Source: Paraburkholderia dinghuensis (GTDB taxonomy: Bacteria; Pseudomonadota; Gammaproteobacteria; Burkholderiales; Burkholderiaceae). Taken from it: a stretch of 64,000 bases of DNA. This document shows, one piece after another, positions 8,383 to 17,532 of the stretch. The position numbers and the translations under genes are program-made. The DNA lies in assembly GCF_003837865.1 (NCBI RefSeq), contig NZ_RQIS01000004.1, positions 286,381 to 350,380 of the forward strand, read 5' to 3'. Below the pieces are notes generated by a model. The model saw only the letters and a list, made by a program, of their open reading frames with translations, was not told the DNA's origin and made no database searches. The stretch's first letter is position 1; each line of letters starts with the position of its first letter.

Positions 8383-9860
8383 CGTCCGAACTCGTAGTCG
8401 CTCTCGCGCACGCGGCGCGTCCTGTGCCGGAACGCGAACGTGAAGCCCGGCCATAGCGCGGTGTTCTTGCCGTGTTGCGTCTGGTACCAGCTATGGCAGC
8501 CCGATTGCCAGACCGTGCGGGCGAACGTCTGCTGCAGACGTTCGTTGAATGCGCGCTGGACCTCGGGGCGTACGCTCATCGTGCGTGCGCCAGAGCGTTG
8601 CAGCACACGGATGCAGTCGGCGATATAGCGCACCTGCGACTCGATCATGAACACCATCGAGTTGTGTCCAAGCCCCGTGTTGGGGCCGACGATCAGGAAC
8701 AGGTTCGGATAGCCCGCCACGCTCACGCCGAGAAAAGCCTCGGGGCCGTCGCGGCGCCACGCCTCGCCCAGGTCCGCGCCGCCTGCGCCCGTCACGTGAA
8801 ACGGCGCGTCGACGTCGTTCACCTGGAAGCCCGTTCCGCAGATGATTGCGTCGAGCACACGGTGCGTGCCGTCGGCCGTGACGATGCCATCGGCCACGAC
8901 TTCGCGTATCGGATCGTTCACGAGCTCGGCGTTCGGTGCAGAGATCGCCGGATAGTAGTCGGACGAGAGCAGCACGCGCTTGCACCCGAGCAGATAGTCC
9001 GGCGTGAGCTTTGCGCGCAGCGCGGGGTCTTCGACCTTGCGCCCGAGGTAATCACGCGCGAATCGGGTTGGCCGCTTGAGCAGCCGCAGATCGACGACGA
9101 AACCGAGCGCGCGCGATTCGTGTTGCCAGTAAGCTGCCGCGCGTGCGATGCGTTGCGCCAGCGGTACGCGCCGATAGAGCGTGCGCATGCGCTCGCTGAT
9201 CGCGTGGTCACCGCGCGGCATGATCCACGGCGGGGTGCGCTGGAACACGGTCAGTCGTGCGACGCGCGGCTGGATGTGCGGCACGAACTGGATCGAACTT
9301 GCGCCCGTCCCGATCACGCCTACGCGCTTGCCGTCGAGCGCGTAGCGATGGTCCCAGCGCGCCGAGTGAAAGAGCGCGCCTTCGAAGCGATCGAGACCGG
9401 CCAGATCGGGCAGTGCAGGGCGCGAGAGCGGCCCATTCGCAGCGATGAGCAGATCGGCGATGATCTCGAGCGTCGCGCCGTCACGTTCGATTTCGATACG
9501 CCAGATGCGCTGCGCTTCGTCGAAACGTGCGGCGAGTACGCGCGAGCGGTACGAGATAAATCGCTCGACATCGTACTTGCGTGCGCAATGCCGCAAATAA
9601 TCCAGGATTTCGTGTTGCGGCGCGAATGCGCGTGTCCAGTGCGGATTGGGTTCGAACGAAAATGAATAGAGGTGCGAAGGAATATCGCAGGCGGCGCCTG
9701 GATAGGCGTTGTCGCGCCAGGTGCCTCCGAGGTCGGCAGCGGCCTCGTAGACCGTAAACGATTCGATACCCATGCGTCGCAGGCGGATCGCCATGCCGAT
9801 GCCTGCGAAGCCGCTGCCTACGATTGCGATACGCGGCGTTTCGCCGGGTCGAAAAGCCAT
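8379..9860 (-). CDS. Flavin-containing monooxygenase, Baeyer-Villiger type
   Basis: A 493-residue class B flavoprotein monooxygenase. The FAD Rossmann motif GSGFAGIG is at about residues 11-18 and the NADPH motif GTGASS at about 180. Between them, FEGALFHSARWD matches the Baeyer-Villiger fingerprint FxGxxxHxxxW[P/D]. The later segment IICGTGFQVN is the usual ATG-like motif of the family. Known members insert oxygen next to a carbonyl or oxidise heteroatoms; the substrate here is unknown. No signal peptide, so cytoplasmic. It stands alone on the minus strand and collides at its end with the methyltransferase. Confidence 0.9.
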   Translation of the reverse strand: MAFRPGETPRIAIVGSGFAGIGMAIRLRRMGIESFTVYEAAADLGGTWRDNAYPGAACDIPSHLYSFSFEPNPHWTRAFAPQHEILDYLRHCARKYDVERFISYRSRVLAARFDEAQRIWRIEIERDGATLEIIADLLIAANGPLSRPALPDLAGLDRFEGALFHSARWDHRYALDGKRVGVIGTGASSIQFVPHIQPRVARLTVFQRTPPWIMPRGDHAISERMRTLYRRVPLAQRIARAAAYWQHESRALGFVVDLRLLKRPTRFARDYLGRKVEDPALRAKLTPDYLLGCKRVLLSSDYYPAISAPNAELVNDPIREVVADGIVTADGTHRVLDAIICGTGFQVNDVDAPFHVTGAGGADLGEAWRRDGPEAFLGVSVAGYPNLFLIVGPNTGLGHNSMVFMIESQVRYIADCIRVLQRSGARTMSVRPEVQRAFNERLQQTFARTVWQSGCHSWYQTQHGKNTALWPGFTFAFRHRTRRVRESDYEFGR

Positions 9861-9904
9861 GAGCGGTTCCCCTGGAACGGTTTCGCGATCGTTGCCGCGC
9901 GTCG

Positions 9905-9937
9905 ATGAAAAACGGGCTCCGCGAGGGAGCCCGTTGT
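9905..9937 (-). terminator. Rho-independent terminator of the pspA/TPR unit
   Basis: On the minus strand the hairpin ACGGGCTCC / GGAGCCCGT (9911-9935) is followed by TTTTT, 40 bases past the stop of the TPR gene. Confidence 0.85.
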
Positions 9938-9974
9938 GCGGATTATCGTCCTGTCTCGTGGACGCTTGAGAAGC

Positions 9975-11126
9975 TTACGAGTTGCCCCAGTCGTCGGAGC
10001 TGTCGTTACTTCCGAGGTCGACGCCGCCGCCCGAGCCATCGTTCCAGTCGTTGGAACCCTGGCCGAAGTCGACGCCGCCGCCATCGTTGCCGCGCTGGAT
10101 ACGTCGGCCGTCTTCGTCGACCAAAACGTCGCGTTCGATCACGCGGTCACGGCCGTGGCCGAGCGCTTCGCAGAGCAGCACCCCGGTCAGCAGTCCGCCC
10201 ATACCGCCCATGCCACCACCACCTTGCTGCACGATGACCTGCTGCGGTTGCTGTGGCGGATACGGCGTCTGTGGCTGGCGACCAAACGCGGCATCGGCTT
10301 CGCGCGAGTAGGCCGAATCACTTCCGTAAGCCGGGGCCGCGGCGGGCTGGGCATTCGGATCGGGACGGCCTTCGGCGCGCGCCTTGAGGCTGGCGAACTG
10401 ACGCTCCAGGTCCTCGACCTGGTATGGCGGCACGGGGTTCGCACTGTTGGAAAGCGTCTCGACGAGGCTGCGCAACTGGGCTTCCAGACCTTCGACTTCT
10501 TTTTCGAGCGCCTCATGGCCCGGCAGGGTCGACAACTTCACGTCGAGCTTGAGCGAGCGCACCGAGTTGAGCAGGTCGGTAGCGCGCTTGAGTTGCTCGC
10601 GGCGGTCGTCGCCGGCTTTAGCGTCTTCATTCGATTTCGCGCGGCGCAGCGTCCAGCGCAGCACGAGCGCAACGCCGAGCAGCACGATCGCAATGCCAAT
10701 CCAGGCGCCCATGCCCGGACCGTGGCGCTGCGGCACCGAGACCGTCTCGACCTGCTGCGCAAACGGGTTATCGGCGCGGTTCGTGGTCACGGCGCCGGCA
10801 CGCCCTGCATTGGCGCGGATCATCGCTTCGACCTGGGCGAAGCGTTGCGGCGTCGTGAAGCTCAGTTGCGGATCGAGTGATCTGGCCTGCTCGACCTGCG
10901 CCAGCGCGTCGCTGTACTGGCCTTCGCGGTAGAGCACCTGCGCGTAGAGGTAGTGAGCATGCGCGTTGTTCGGGTGCGCCTGCAGGACCTCTACGAGGCC
11001 GGAATCGGCACGTTGCCAGTCGCCTTGCGACATGGCGGATTCGATCTGCTGCGCGGTGGGCACCGCGAACGCTGCGACGCTTACGAATGCAAGCGAGGCG
11101 AGGGCGGCGGCGAGATACTTTTTCAT
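9975..11126 (-). CDS. TPR membrane protein downstream of PspA
   Basis: A 383-residue protein starting MKKYLAAALASLAFVSVAAFA, a cleavable signal peptide. Residues about 25-95 hold TPR-like helices (GDWQRADSGLVEVLQ, AHAHYLYAQVLYREGQYSDAL). A membrane helix, GAWIGIAIVLLGVALVLRW, is near residue 150, followed by a charged coiled-coil region. A long disordered tail contains Pro/Gln-rich and Gly-rich stretches and a C-terminal repeat of acidic DWNDGSGGG/DDWGNS type. The TPR part would face the periplasm and the coiled coil the cytoplasm. It lies 96 bases after pspA on the same strand, so it probably works with PspA in envelope maintenance; this is inference from position. Confidence 0.75.
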   Translation of the reverse strand: MKKYLAAALASLAFVSVAAFAVPTAQQIESAMSQGDWQRADSGLVEVLQAHPNNAHAHYLYAQVLYREGQYSDALAQVEQARSLDPQLSFTTPQRFAQVEAMIRANAGRAGAVTTNRADNPFAQQVETVSVPQRHGPGMGAWIGIAIVLLGVALVLRWTLRRAKSNEDAKAGDDRREQLKRATDLLNSVRSLKLDVKLSTLPGHEALEKEVEGLEAQLRSLVETLSNSANPVPPYQVEDLERQFASLKARAEGRPDPNAQPAAAPAYGSDSAYSREADAAFGRQPQTPYPPQQPQQVIVQQGGGGMGGMGGLLTGVLLCEALGHGRDRVIERDVLVDEDGRRIQRGNDGGGVDFGQGSNDWNDGSGGGVDLGSNDSSDDWGNS

Positions 11127-11222
11127 GTTGCAGCCGGGCGGCTTGACGCCCGTCTCCATGACAATCGGGTTGGGGAGGCGACATGCATCGAGTGCGGCGC
11201 CGCCTCCAGACACCCCGGCGCG

Positions 11223-11903
11223 TTATTGCGCCGGCGTGTTCAACTGCTTCTTGAGCGCTTCGAGACGCTCGTCCACGGACGGGCCCTTGTTCAGCGCGGC
11301 GAGTTTGTCGTCGAGCGCCTTGCCGCTCGACGTGTCGGCGCTATTCAGGCGTGCGTCCGAGCGTGCGTTCGACAGATCGACCTTGTCCTCGAGTTTCTGG
11401 AAATCGGCCGAGAGATTCTTTCCGCCGATGCCGCCGAGCGCCGTCGCCGCGACGTCCTTCGCCTGCGCGATCTGCTGCTTCGCCTGCAGGATATTCGAGC
11501 GTGCGTTGAGGTCGTTGCGGCGCGAGCGCATATCGTCGATTTGCTGCTTCAGTTGATCGACCGACGGTTCGAGCTTCGCGAGTTCCGCGGCGAGCGCATC
11601 GCGCTCGGCTTCGGCCGTGGACTGTGCGCCGAGCGCTTCGCGCGCGAGCGTTTCATCGCCCGACTGCAGCGCGCGCTTTGCGCCTTCTTCGTATTTCTTC
11701 GCCTTGTCGGCGGCCACATCGCGCTTGCTTTGCTGGGTCGCGACCTGCGCCTGGATCTCGACGAGTGCGTTCTCCGCCTTCCCGATGCTGTCGTCGAGTT
11801 CGCGCACGATCTGGCGTGCGTCGCGCGACGGGTCCTGCACCGAATCGGCGGCGTCGTTCAGCAGGCCCTTGAGCGTGCGTGAGATGGAGTCAAAAAGCGA
11901 CAT
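11223..11903 (-). CDS. pspA: PspA/IM30 family protein
   Basis: A 226-residue, almost wholly alpha-helical coiled-coil protein. It starts MSLFDSISRTLKGLLNDAAD, the amphipathic first helix of the ESCRT-III-like PspA/IM30 family, and continues with the typical ARQIVRELDDSIGKAENALVEIQ helix. GGAGAA lies six bases before the start. PspA proteins assemble on the inner membrane and protect it under stress. No pspF, pspB or pspC is seen nearby, so control differs from the enterobacterial psp operon. The downstream TPR membrane protein may be its membrane partner. Confidence 0.85.
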   Translation of the reverse strand: MSLFDSISRTLKGLLNDAADSVQDPSRDARQIVRELDDSIGKAENALVEIQAQVATQQSKRDVAADKAKKYEEGAKRALQSGDETLAREALGAQSTAEAERDALAAELAKLEPSVDQLKQQIDDMRSRRNDLNARSNILQAKQQIAQAKDVAATALGGIGGKNLSADFQKLEDKVDLSNARSDARLNSADTSSGKALDDKLAALNKGPSVDERLEALKKQLNTPAQ

Positions 11904-12183
11904 GAATTTCTCCGTGAATTGAATCGGCCGCGATGCGCGGTTCGCCTCGTGCGGCGTCGTGCCCGCTGTCGCCAGCTTACGCCGCCCGGCACGAGTCGCG
12001 CATGCGCCGCGAAATTGGGGACGCGGCCCGTCGATTGCAAGAGCGCATTCGATCGTACGCTGAATGGTTCGGCGAGCCACGAGGCGCAACCCGGCCGGCA
12101 TCGATCGCGGATATTACACCACGCGCCCTCTTAAAAGGGACTTAAAGGAACGGCCGCCTGGATGGCTATGCGAACGTGCGCGT

Positions 12184-12816
12184 TCACGCAAATTTGCCGT
12201 TCTCGGGCGCGCCGCCGCGCTCATCATGGTACGCGTCCGCGTCGCGGCGCGAGCGCCTGGCCCGCGTGGCGGGCGCAACGCTTGGCGACCGGAACGGTTC
12301 TTCGCCGATAGCATGCGCAGCATCGGGGGGCGTTGGGGTGTTCAGCCGTGCAGCCACCTGGGCGACTTCATCTGCGGTGCTGCTGACGTCGTGGCCGGCG
12401 GCTACGACCGAAGGCGCCGTCGAGGCTTGTGTTTCGGCGGGTGTCGTTGCGGTGTTGCGCTCTGCCGTCGCTTCGGTCAGCGCAACCTCGTCTTGCGTCT
12501 CGACCGGTGAGGCCACGAGCCCGGCTTCCTCGCGGGGAACCACGGTAACGGCAGGCCGCAATGGACTCGCGCGCCGCTCGCGCAATGGCTTGGCGGCTTT
12601 GCGCAGTACCTGCGCGAGTGCATCGGGTTCACGCGGTGCGTTCAAGCGGTCGACAATGCTTGCGGCTTTCACCTGGTCACTCGTCGCGCCGAACGCGAGT
12701 ACGGCGCGGCGCATCAGCTCGCTGATGCTGATGCCGAGCTCGTCGGCCGAGGCCGATATCGCGCGCTTTTGCGCGGGTGTGACGAAGACGACGATGCGTT
12801 CGCTAGGCTTGTTCAT
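12184..12816 (-). CDS. Hypothetical protein with N-terminal ribbon-helix-helix-like domain
   Basis: A 210-residue protein. The first 45 residues (RIVVFVTPAQKRAISASADELGISISELMRRAV) look like a ribbon-helix-helix DNA-binding fold: a short basic strand, then two helices with a turn at GISIS. Residues about 60-190 are Ala/Thr/Glu/Pro-rich and probably disordered, and the C-terminus is basic (RARRSRRDADAY). The family is not recognised. No convincing ribosome binding site precedes the start. The role, perhaps a regulator or DNA-associated protein, is inferred from the N-terminus alone. Confidence 0.6.
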   Translation of the reverse strand: MNKPSERIVVFVTPAQKRAISASADELGISISELMRRAVLAFGATSDQVKAASIVDRLNAPREPDALAQVLRKAAKPLRERRASPLRPAVTVVPREEAGLVASPVETQDEVALTEATAERNTATTPAETQASTAPSVVAAGHDVSSTADEVAQVAARLNTPTPPDAAHAIGEEPFRSPSVAPATRARRSRRDADAYHDERGGAPENGKFA

Positions 12817-13447
12817 GATCGGCTGTCAGGTCGGCCTCGGGTCCCGGAACGGCTACGGCTCGATTGCATCGGGTCGCTCGCGGGTCGCGTGCTTGATCGA
12901 TGACAGTCGCATATCGGCCGGGCGGGATGTGCCGCAGTTGTCGAGACGGAAACCATAATACGGCCTGACGCGCGATGCGCAACGCTCAGGTGTATGGGTC
13001 TCGGGGCGCATGACGCAAGAATATGCTGGCGATCTGGGCGAGCGATGCATTTTCTGGTGGTGAACCGGGACCAGTCTGAAAACCTTTTGCGAAGAACGCC
13101 CCGGATGGCGCAAAGAGCCGCCTTTCGCGCCGAAAATGCGGGCGGGACGACACTCGCGCCAGTCGACACATCAGGCGCATGAGGATTTTTTTACAAAAAA
13201 TCCCGTTCTGTCCCCCGCGAATTATTTAGAATGCGCTGTTACATTGCACGATGGCGCGCCACATTGTGTGCGGCGCGGCCGGACGGGGGCGTTGCCGGTC
13301 GCATTGCGGCCACCGGCACAAGCAGGCACAAGCGTGCACAAAGCCGGCGCTACCGCCAGCCGCATCGACGCCGTGACGCCATGACCACGATCTGTGTGTG
13401 CGAAACGCGCAGCGCGGCGCACGCCGGACGGGCCAAACTTTCCAGCC
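12817..13447. other. Intergenic region upstream of the class A PBP gene
   Basis: No ORF with coding character. It holds an AT-rich 21-bp inverted repeat at 13183-13203 (GGATTTTTT / AAAAAATCC around a short centre) and a following AT-rich patch with TATTTAGAAT at about 13224, a possible -10 region for the PBP gene. Confidence 0.5.
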
Positions 13448-15952
13448 ATGCCAATTATCAAACGACCGCCTTCTCCGCAGTACCCGAACGACGATCGGGA
13501 GCCTTCCTTCCACAACGGATCCCCTGGGCTACAGCAGCCGGAGCGCCACACGACCTCACGTGACGGCGCCGGACGCGCTCGCTCGCTTGGCGGGTCGGTC
13601 GCACTCTGGTTCGTCGGGTTGATCGTGACGCTGCTCGCGGTCGGCGCGTTGATCCTCGGCTATGGGCTTGTCGTGATGGGGCCGCAGTTGCCTTCTCTCG
13701 ATGCGCTCACCGCGTATCACCCGAAGGTGCCGTTGCGCGTCTATACCGCCGATCACGTGCTGATCGGCGAGTTCGGCGAGGAGCGCCGGCAAATCGTGCG
13801 TTTCAAGGACATTCCCGACGTGCAGAAGAAGGCGGTGCTCGCGATCGAGGACTACCGCTTCTACGAGCACGGCGGCGTCGACTTCGTCGGCATTCTGCGT
13901 GCGGGCGTGTCCGACGTGATGCACGGCGGCGCGTCGCAGGGGGCAAGTACGATCACGATGCAGGTCGCGCGCAACTTCTTCCTGTCGAGCGAGAAAACCT
14001 ATACGCGCAAGATCTACGAGATGCTGCTCGCCTACAAGATCGAGCGCGCGCTCACGAAGGACCAGATTCTCGAGCTGTACATGAACCAGATCTATCTGGG
14101 GCAGCGCGCCTATGGCTTTTCGGCGGCGGCGCGCGTGTACTTCGGCAAGGACCTGAAGGACATCACGCTTGCGCAGGCCGCGATGCTCGCGGGTCTGCCG
14201 AAGGCACCGTCTGCGTATAACCCGATCGTCAATCCGCGCCGCGCGAAGATCCGCCAGGAGTACATCCTCAAGCGCATGCTCGATCTCGGCTACATCACCC
14301 CGGCACAGTATGATGAGGCGATCAAGGAGCCGATCGTCACGAAGAACTCGGGCAACGAGTACAGCGTTCACGCCGAGTACATCGCCGAAATGGTGCGGCA
14401 GATGATGTACGCGCAGTACAAGGACGAGACCTACACGCGCGGCCTGACGGTCACGACGACGATCGATTCCGCCGATCAGGAAGCCGCCTACAAGGCGGTG
14501 CGCAAGGGCGTGATGGATTACGAGCGCCGCCACGGCTATCGCGGTCCCGAGGGCTTCGTGCAATTGCCCGCCGACGGTGGCGACCGCGACCAGGCCATCG
14601 ACGATGCGCTCACCGATCACCCGGACAACGGCGAGATCGTCGCGGCCGTCGTCACCGACGCGAATCCGCGCGCGCTCAAGGCGCAACTGCTCGACGGCAC
14701 GACGATCACCGTGAGCGGCGACGGCCTGCGCTTCGCAGCGAACGCGCTTTCGCCGCGCGCAACGGACGCCCAGCGCATCCGGGTGGGTTCGATCGTGCGC
14801 GTGCTCCCCGACGACAAGGGCAACTGGCAGATCACGCAACTGCCGCAGGTGGAGGGCGCGCTTGTGTCGCTGACACCGCAGGACGGTGCTATCCGCGCGC
14901 TCGTCGGCGGCTTCGACTTCAACAAGAACAAGTTCAACCACGTCACGCAGGCCTGGCGCCAGCCGGGCTCGAGCTTCAAGCCGTTCATCTATTCGGCGTC
15001 GCTCGAAAAGGGCCTTGGACCGGCGACGATCATCAACGACGCGCCGCTGTACTTTCCGCCGAGCACGCCGGGCGGCGACGCGTGGGAGCCGAAGGACGAC
15101 GACGATCCGCAAGGCCCGATGCCGATGCGCCTCGCGCTCCAGAAGTCGAAGAACCTCGTGTCGATCCGCATCCTTTCATACATCGGCGCGAAGTACGCGC
15201 AGGACTATGTGACGCAACGCTTCGGCTTCGACGTCGACAAGACGCCGCCGTATCTGCCGATGGCGCTGGGTGCCGGGCTCGTCACGCCGCTGCAGTCGGC
15301 GGGTGCGTATTCCGTGTTCGCGAATGGCGGTTATCGCATCAATCCGTATCTGATCGCCGAAGTCGACGATGCGAATGGCCAGCCGGTGCTGCGCGCCCAG
15401 CCGCTCGTCGCGGGCCAGAACGCACCGCAGACGATCACGCCGCGCAATGCGTACGTCATGAACAGCCTGCTGCACTCGGTGGCGACGGCCGGCACGGGCG
15501 CTGGCACGAACGTGCTGCATCGCGACGATCTGCAGGGCAAGACCGGCACGACCAACGATGCAAAGGACGGCTGGTTCGCCGGCTATCAGCGCACGCTCGT
15601 GGCGGTCGCGTGGATGGGCTACGACCAGCCGAAGAGCCTTGGCAGCCGCGAATTCGGTGCGCAGCTCGCGTTGCCGATCTGGGTCGAGTACATGCAGCGC
15701 GCGCTGCGCGGCGTGCCGCAGCAGCAACAGCCGATGCCGGACGGTGTGGCGTCGATCGGCGGTGAGCTGTACTTCTCGGACATGACGCCGGGTAGCGGCT
15801 TTATCGCAAGCATCGGTCTCGATGCGGCGAATCCGGCGGGGGGCGTGACCGATGCCGTTGGCAGCACGGGGCCGGGCGGATTGGCAACGCCGAGCGTCAC
15901 GTCGACAGAAAAGAAGCAGATCATGGATCTGTTCGAGTCGAACAAGCCCTGA
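13448..15952 (+). CDS. mrcA: Class A penicillin-binding protein 1A (bifunctional transglycosylase/transpeptidase)
   Basis: An 834-residue peptidoglycan synthase when started at MPIIKRPPS (13448); an ATG at 13394 would add 18 residues. A short cytoplasmic tail is followed by one membrane anchor (about 49-77). The glycosyltransferase domain has AIEDYRFYEHGGVD with the catalytic Glu near 134, ASTITMQVARN, and QILELYMNQIYLG. The transpeptidase domain has SSFK (nucleophile Ser about 508), SKN (about 567) and KTGTT (about 698). An OB-like insert lies between the two. It polymerises glycan strands and cross-links peptides. The usual betaproteobacterial neighbours pilMNOPQ are absent here, so this may be an extra copy of the gene. 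Confidence 0.93.
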   Translation: MPIIKRPPSPQYPNDDREPSFHNGSPGLQQPERHTTSRDGAGRARSLGGSVALWFVGLIVTLLAVGALILGYGLVVMGPQLPSLDALTAYHPKVPLRVYTADHVLIGEFGEERRQIVRFKDIPDVQKKAVLAIEDYRFYEHGGVDFVGILRAGVSDVMHGGASQGASTITMQVARNFFLSSEKTYTRKIYEMLLAYKIERALTKDQILELYMNQIYLGQRAYGFSAAARVYFGKDLKDITLAQAAMLAGLPKAPSAYNPIVNPRRAKIRQEYILKRMLDLGYITPAQYDEAIKEPIVTKNSGNEYSVHAEYIAEMVRQMMYAQYKDETYTRGLTVTTTIDSADQEAAYKAVRKGVMDYERRHGYRGPEGFVQLPADGGDRDQAIDDALTDHPDNGEIVAAVVTDANPRALKAQLLDGTTITVSGDGLRFAANALSPRATDAQRIRVGSIVRVLPDDKGNWQITQLPQVEGALVSLTPQDGAIRALVGGFDFNKNKFNHVTQAWRQPGSSFKPFIYSASLEKGLGPATIINDAPLYFPPSTPGGDAWEPKDDDDPQGPMPMRLALQKSKNLVSIRILSYIGAKYAQDYVTQRFGFDVDKTPPYLPMALGAGLVTPLQSAGAYSVFANGGYRINPYLIAEVDDANGQPVLRAQPLVAGQNAPQTITPRNAYVMNSLLHSVATAGTGAGTNVLHRDDLQGKTGTTNDAKDGWFAGYQRTLVAVAWMGYDQPKSLGSREFGAQLALPIWVEYMQRALRGVPQQQQPMPDGVASIGGELYFSDMTPGSGFIASIGLDAANPAGGVTDAVGSTGPGGLATPSVTSTEKKQIMDLFESNKP

Positions 15953-15977
15953 GGGGTGGGGACTTCGCTAGCAGCTG

Positions 15978-16016
15978 CAAAAGCGGCGCGTCGGCAACGG
16001 CGCGCCGCTTTTGTTT
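15978..16016 (+). terminator. Rho-independent terminator of mrcA
   Basis: Stem CAAAAGCGGCGCG / CGCGCCGCTTTTG around a ten-base loop, 26 bases past the stop, followed by TTTGG. Its A/T flanks are symmetric, so it may also act on minus-strand transcripts. Confidence 0.88.
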
Positions 16017-16115
16017 GGTGGTGACGGTGTCTGCCGTGAGACCAAAGCAACAGCTATTCGCCGGCCGGATCAATTAATCTGCACTGCGAATTGTTAAGAG
16101 GGCGCCGTAACGAGC

Positions 16116-16538
16116 TCAGAAACTATCGTGATAGCCCAGACCAACCATCGTCCCACGCTTGTCGCGGTTATACGCGACGGCCCAATGCATGGCCCATGCG
16201 TCGGTCAGGGCGCCGACGGCATCGGCAAACAGATCCTTGTAAGAGAACCCATTGCCGCGGCAGGTGCCATCGTAGATTTCTTTCGCCAGTCCTGGCACGG
16301 TGCCAATCATCGTGCCATAGACGACCGGATGGTCGGTGTCGCGCGTGATCCAGCCGCCAAACGCGCCGAATGGCAGCGATACGGCAAAGTGCTCCAGCTT
16401 GTCGGTGCCGGTCCAGCTATCCGACGTTGTGGTACGGAAGCCGCCGTGCGAGGTGTTGCAGTCGTAACTGGCGTGGGCGGTGGAACTCAATGCCAGCGCG
16501 AGTGCGAGGCCGAGACTCTGTTTGAGGAGGCGGGGCAT
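16116..16538 (-). CDS. YfiM/DUF2279-like periplasmic protein
   Basis: A 140-residue protein with a signal peptide (PRLLKQSLGLALALALSSTAHA). The mature part has the pattern TGTDKLEHFAVSLPFGAFGGW, GLAKEIYDG and FSYKDLFADAVGAL, matching the DKxxHF...KExxD...DxxADxxG layout of the YfiM/DUF2279 family. E. coli YfiM is a lipoprotein, but no lipobox cysteine is evident here, so this one is probably soluble or peripheral. Function unknown. Assignment rests on motif spacing only. Confidence 0.6.
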   Translation of the reverse strand: MPRLLKQSLGLALALALSSTAHASYDCNTSHGGFRTTTSDSWTGTDKLEHFAVSLPFGAFGGWITRDTDHPVVYGTMIGTVPGLAKEIYDGTCRGNGFSYKDLFADAVGALTDAWAMHWAVAYNRDKRGTMVGLGYHDSF

Positions 16539-16845
16539 GAGCGTGAGGTTGTGCTATAGCGACGCCGCCGCCAATGCCCGACACGAGCCGGTGGACGGTA
16601 GCGCTCTCCGATTAAACTGTTTGTATGAATGAGTAGTAATGCGAACTAATTTGCCGAATCAAACGTGTTCGGCGGTCGCAGTGTAGCAGCGTTGTCTCGA
16701 AAATAGTCTTACGAAATTTCTGTCGGAAACACGCGCGGGTGGCAGAGTCGCGGTTCAGGGGCGCTCAGCCATTGCGATCGCCTGGCTGAGCGTTCGACGT
16801 ACTGCACGTCTGGGCGGGGTGGGAGATCTGTGCGAGGCGATGCCG
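16539..16845. other. Intergenic region, no gene seen
   Basis: Contains an AT-rich stretch (about 16605-16730) that is a plausible promoter region for the YfiM-like gene. No coding ORF or clear terminator for the isomerase gene was found. Confidence 0.5.
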
Positions 16846-17454
16846 CTATCGAGGCGCGCGGGCACACGCCGCTTCCAATGCGTCCTCCAGCCGGTCGTTG
16901 CCCCAGAACATCTCGTTGTCGACGAAGAAGGTCGGCGCGCCAAATATGCCACGCTCGCGCGCCTCACGAGTCGCGTCGCGCAGCCGCTGGCGATTGGGTT
17001 CGGCGAGCGCGTCTTCGACGATACGTTGCGCGGGCAGACCAAGCTGCTCGAGTACCTCGATCACGGCATCGGGCGTATCGACTTCCCGATCCTCGCCGTA
17101 ATTGCGGGTCATGATTGCGCGGCACCAGGCGGGCATCCACGGTTCGTCGGCGCCCAGCACGGCGATGCGCGTCGGCAGAACGGCGCGGCGCGGGAACACC
17201 GTGGGCTGCTGCCACGGAATGCCGTACTTGCGGCACTGACGCAACATGTCCCGCCAGACGTAAGCGCCTTTTTCCTTCTGCACGACAAACGGCGGTCCTT
17301 CCCAGCCGAGCGCTTCGAAGACCGGGCCGATCAGGAACGGCCGCCACTGCACGCTCACGTCTGCGTGCTGTGCGGCAGCCTCGATGCGCATCACGCTAAG
17401 GTAGCTGTAGTTACTGGCGAGGTCGAACCAGAATTCGAGGTCGGGCGAGGGCAT
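16846..17454 (-). CDS. DsbA-fold 2-hydroxychromene-2-carboxylate isomerase family protein
   Basis: A 202-residue protein of the HCCA isomerase/kappa-GST group. The N-terminus LEFWFDLASNYSYLS replaces the DsbA CxxC with a Ser-containing loop; Ser near residue 14 is the expected glutathione-activating residue. The C-terminal thioredoxin part has RGIFGAPTFFVDNEMFWGNDRL, with the cis-Pro in GAPTF. Such enzymes isomerise 2-hydroxychromene-2-carboxylate in naphthalene breakdown, but no other aromatic catabolism genes flank this copy, so it may be a general glutathione-dependent isomerase. Confidence 0.82.
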   Translation of the reverse strand: MPSPDLEFWFDLASNYSYLSVMRIEAAAQHADVSVQWRPFLIGPVFEALGWEGPPFVVQKEKGAYVWRDMLRQCRKYGIPWQQPTVFPRRAVLPTRIAVLGADEPWMPAWCRAIMTRNYGEDREVDTPDAVIEVLEQLGLPAQRIVEDALAEPNRQRLRDATREARERGIFGAPTFFVDNEMFWGNDRLEDALEAACARAPR

Positions 17455-17532
17455 GGCGGCATCTCCATTTCGATGGCCGCGCCTGCGTGGCTAAGCGGCG
17501 ATTTCGATCATACTGCGCGCGACCGCTCGCGA

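Noticed and set aside
13556..15112. 518-codon minus-strand ORF opposite mrcA
   Set aside because: Antisense shadow of the penicillin-binding protein gene with Arg/His/Ala/Val-rich composition and no start signal.
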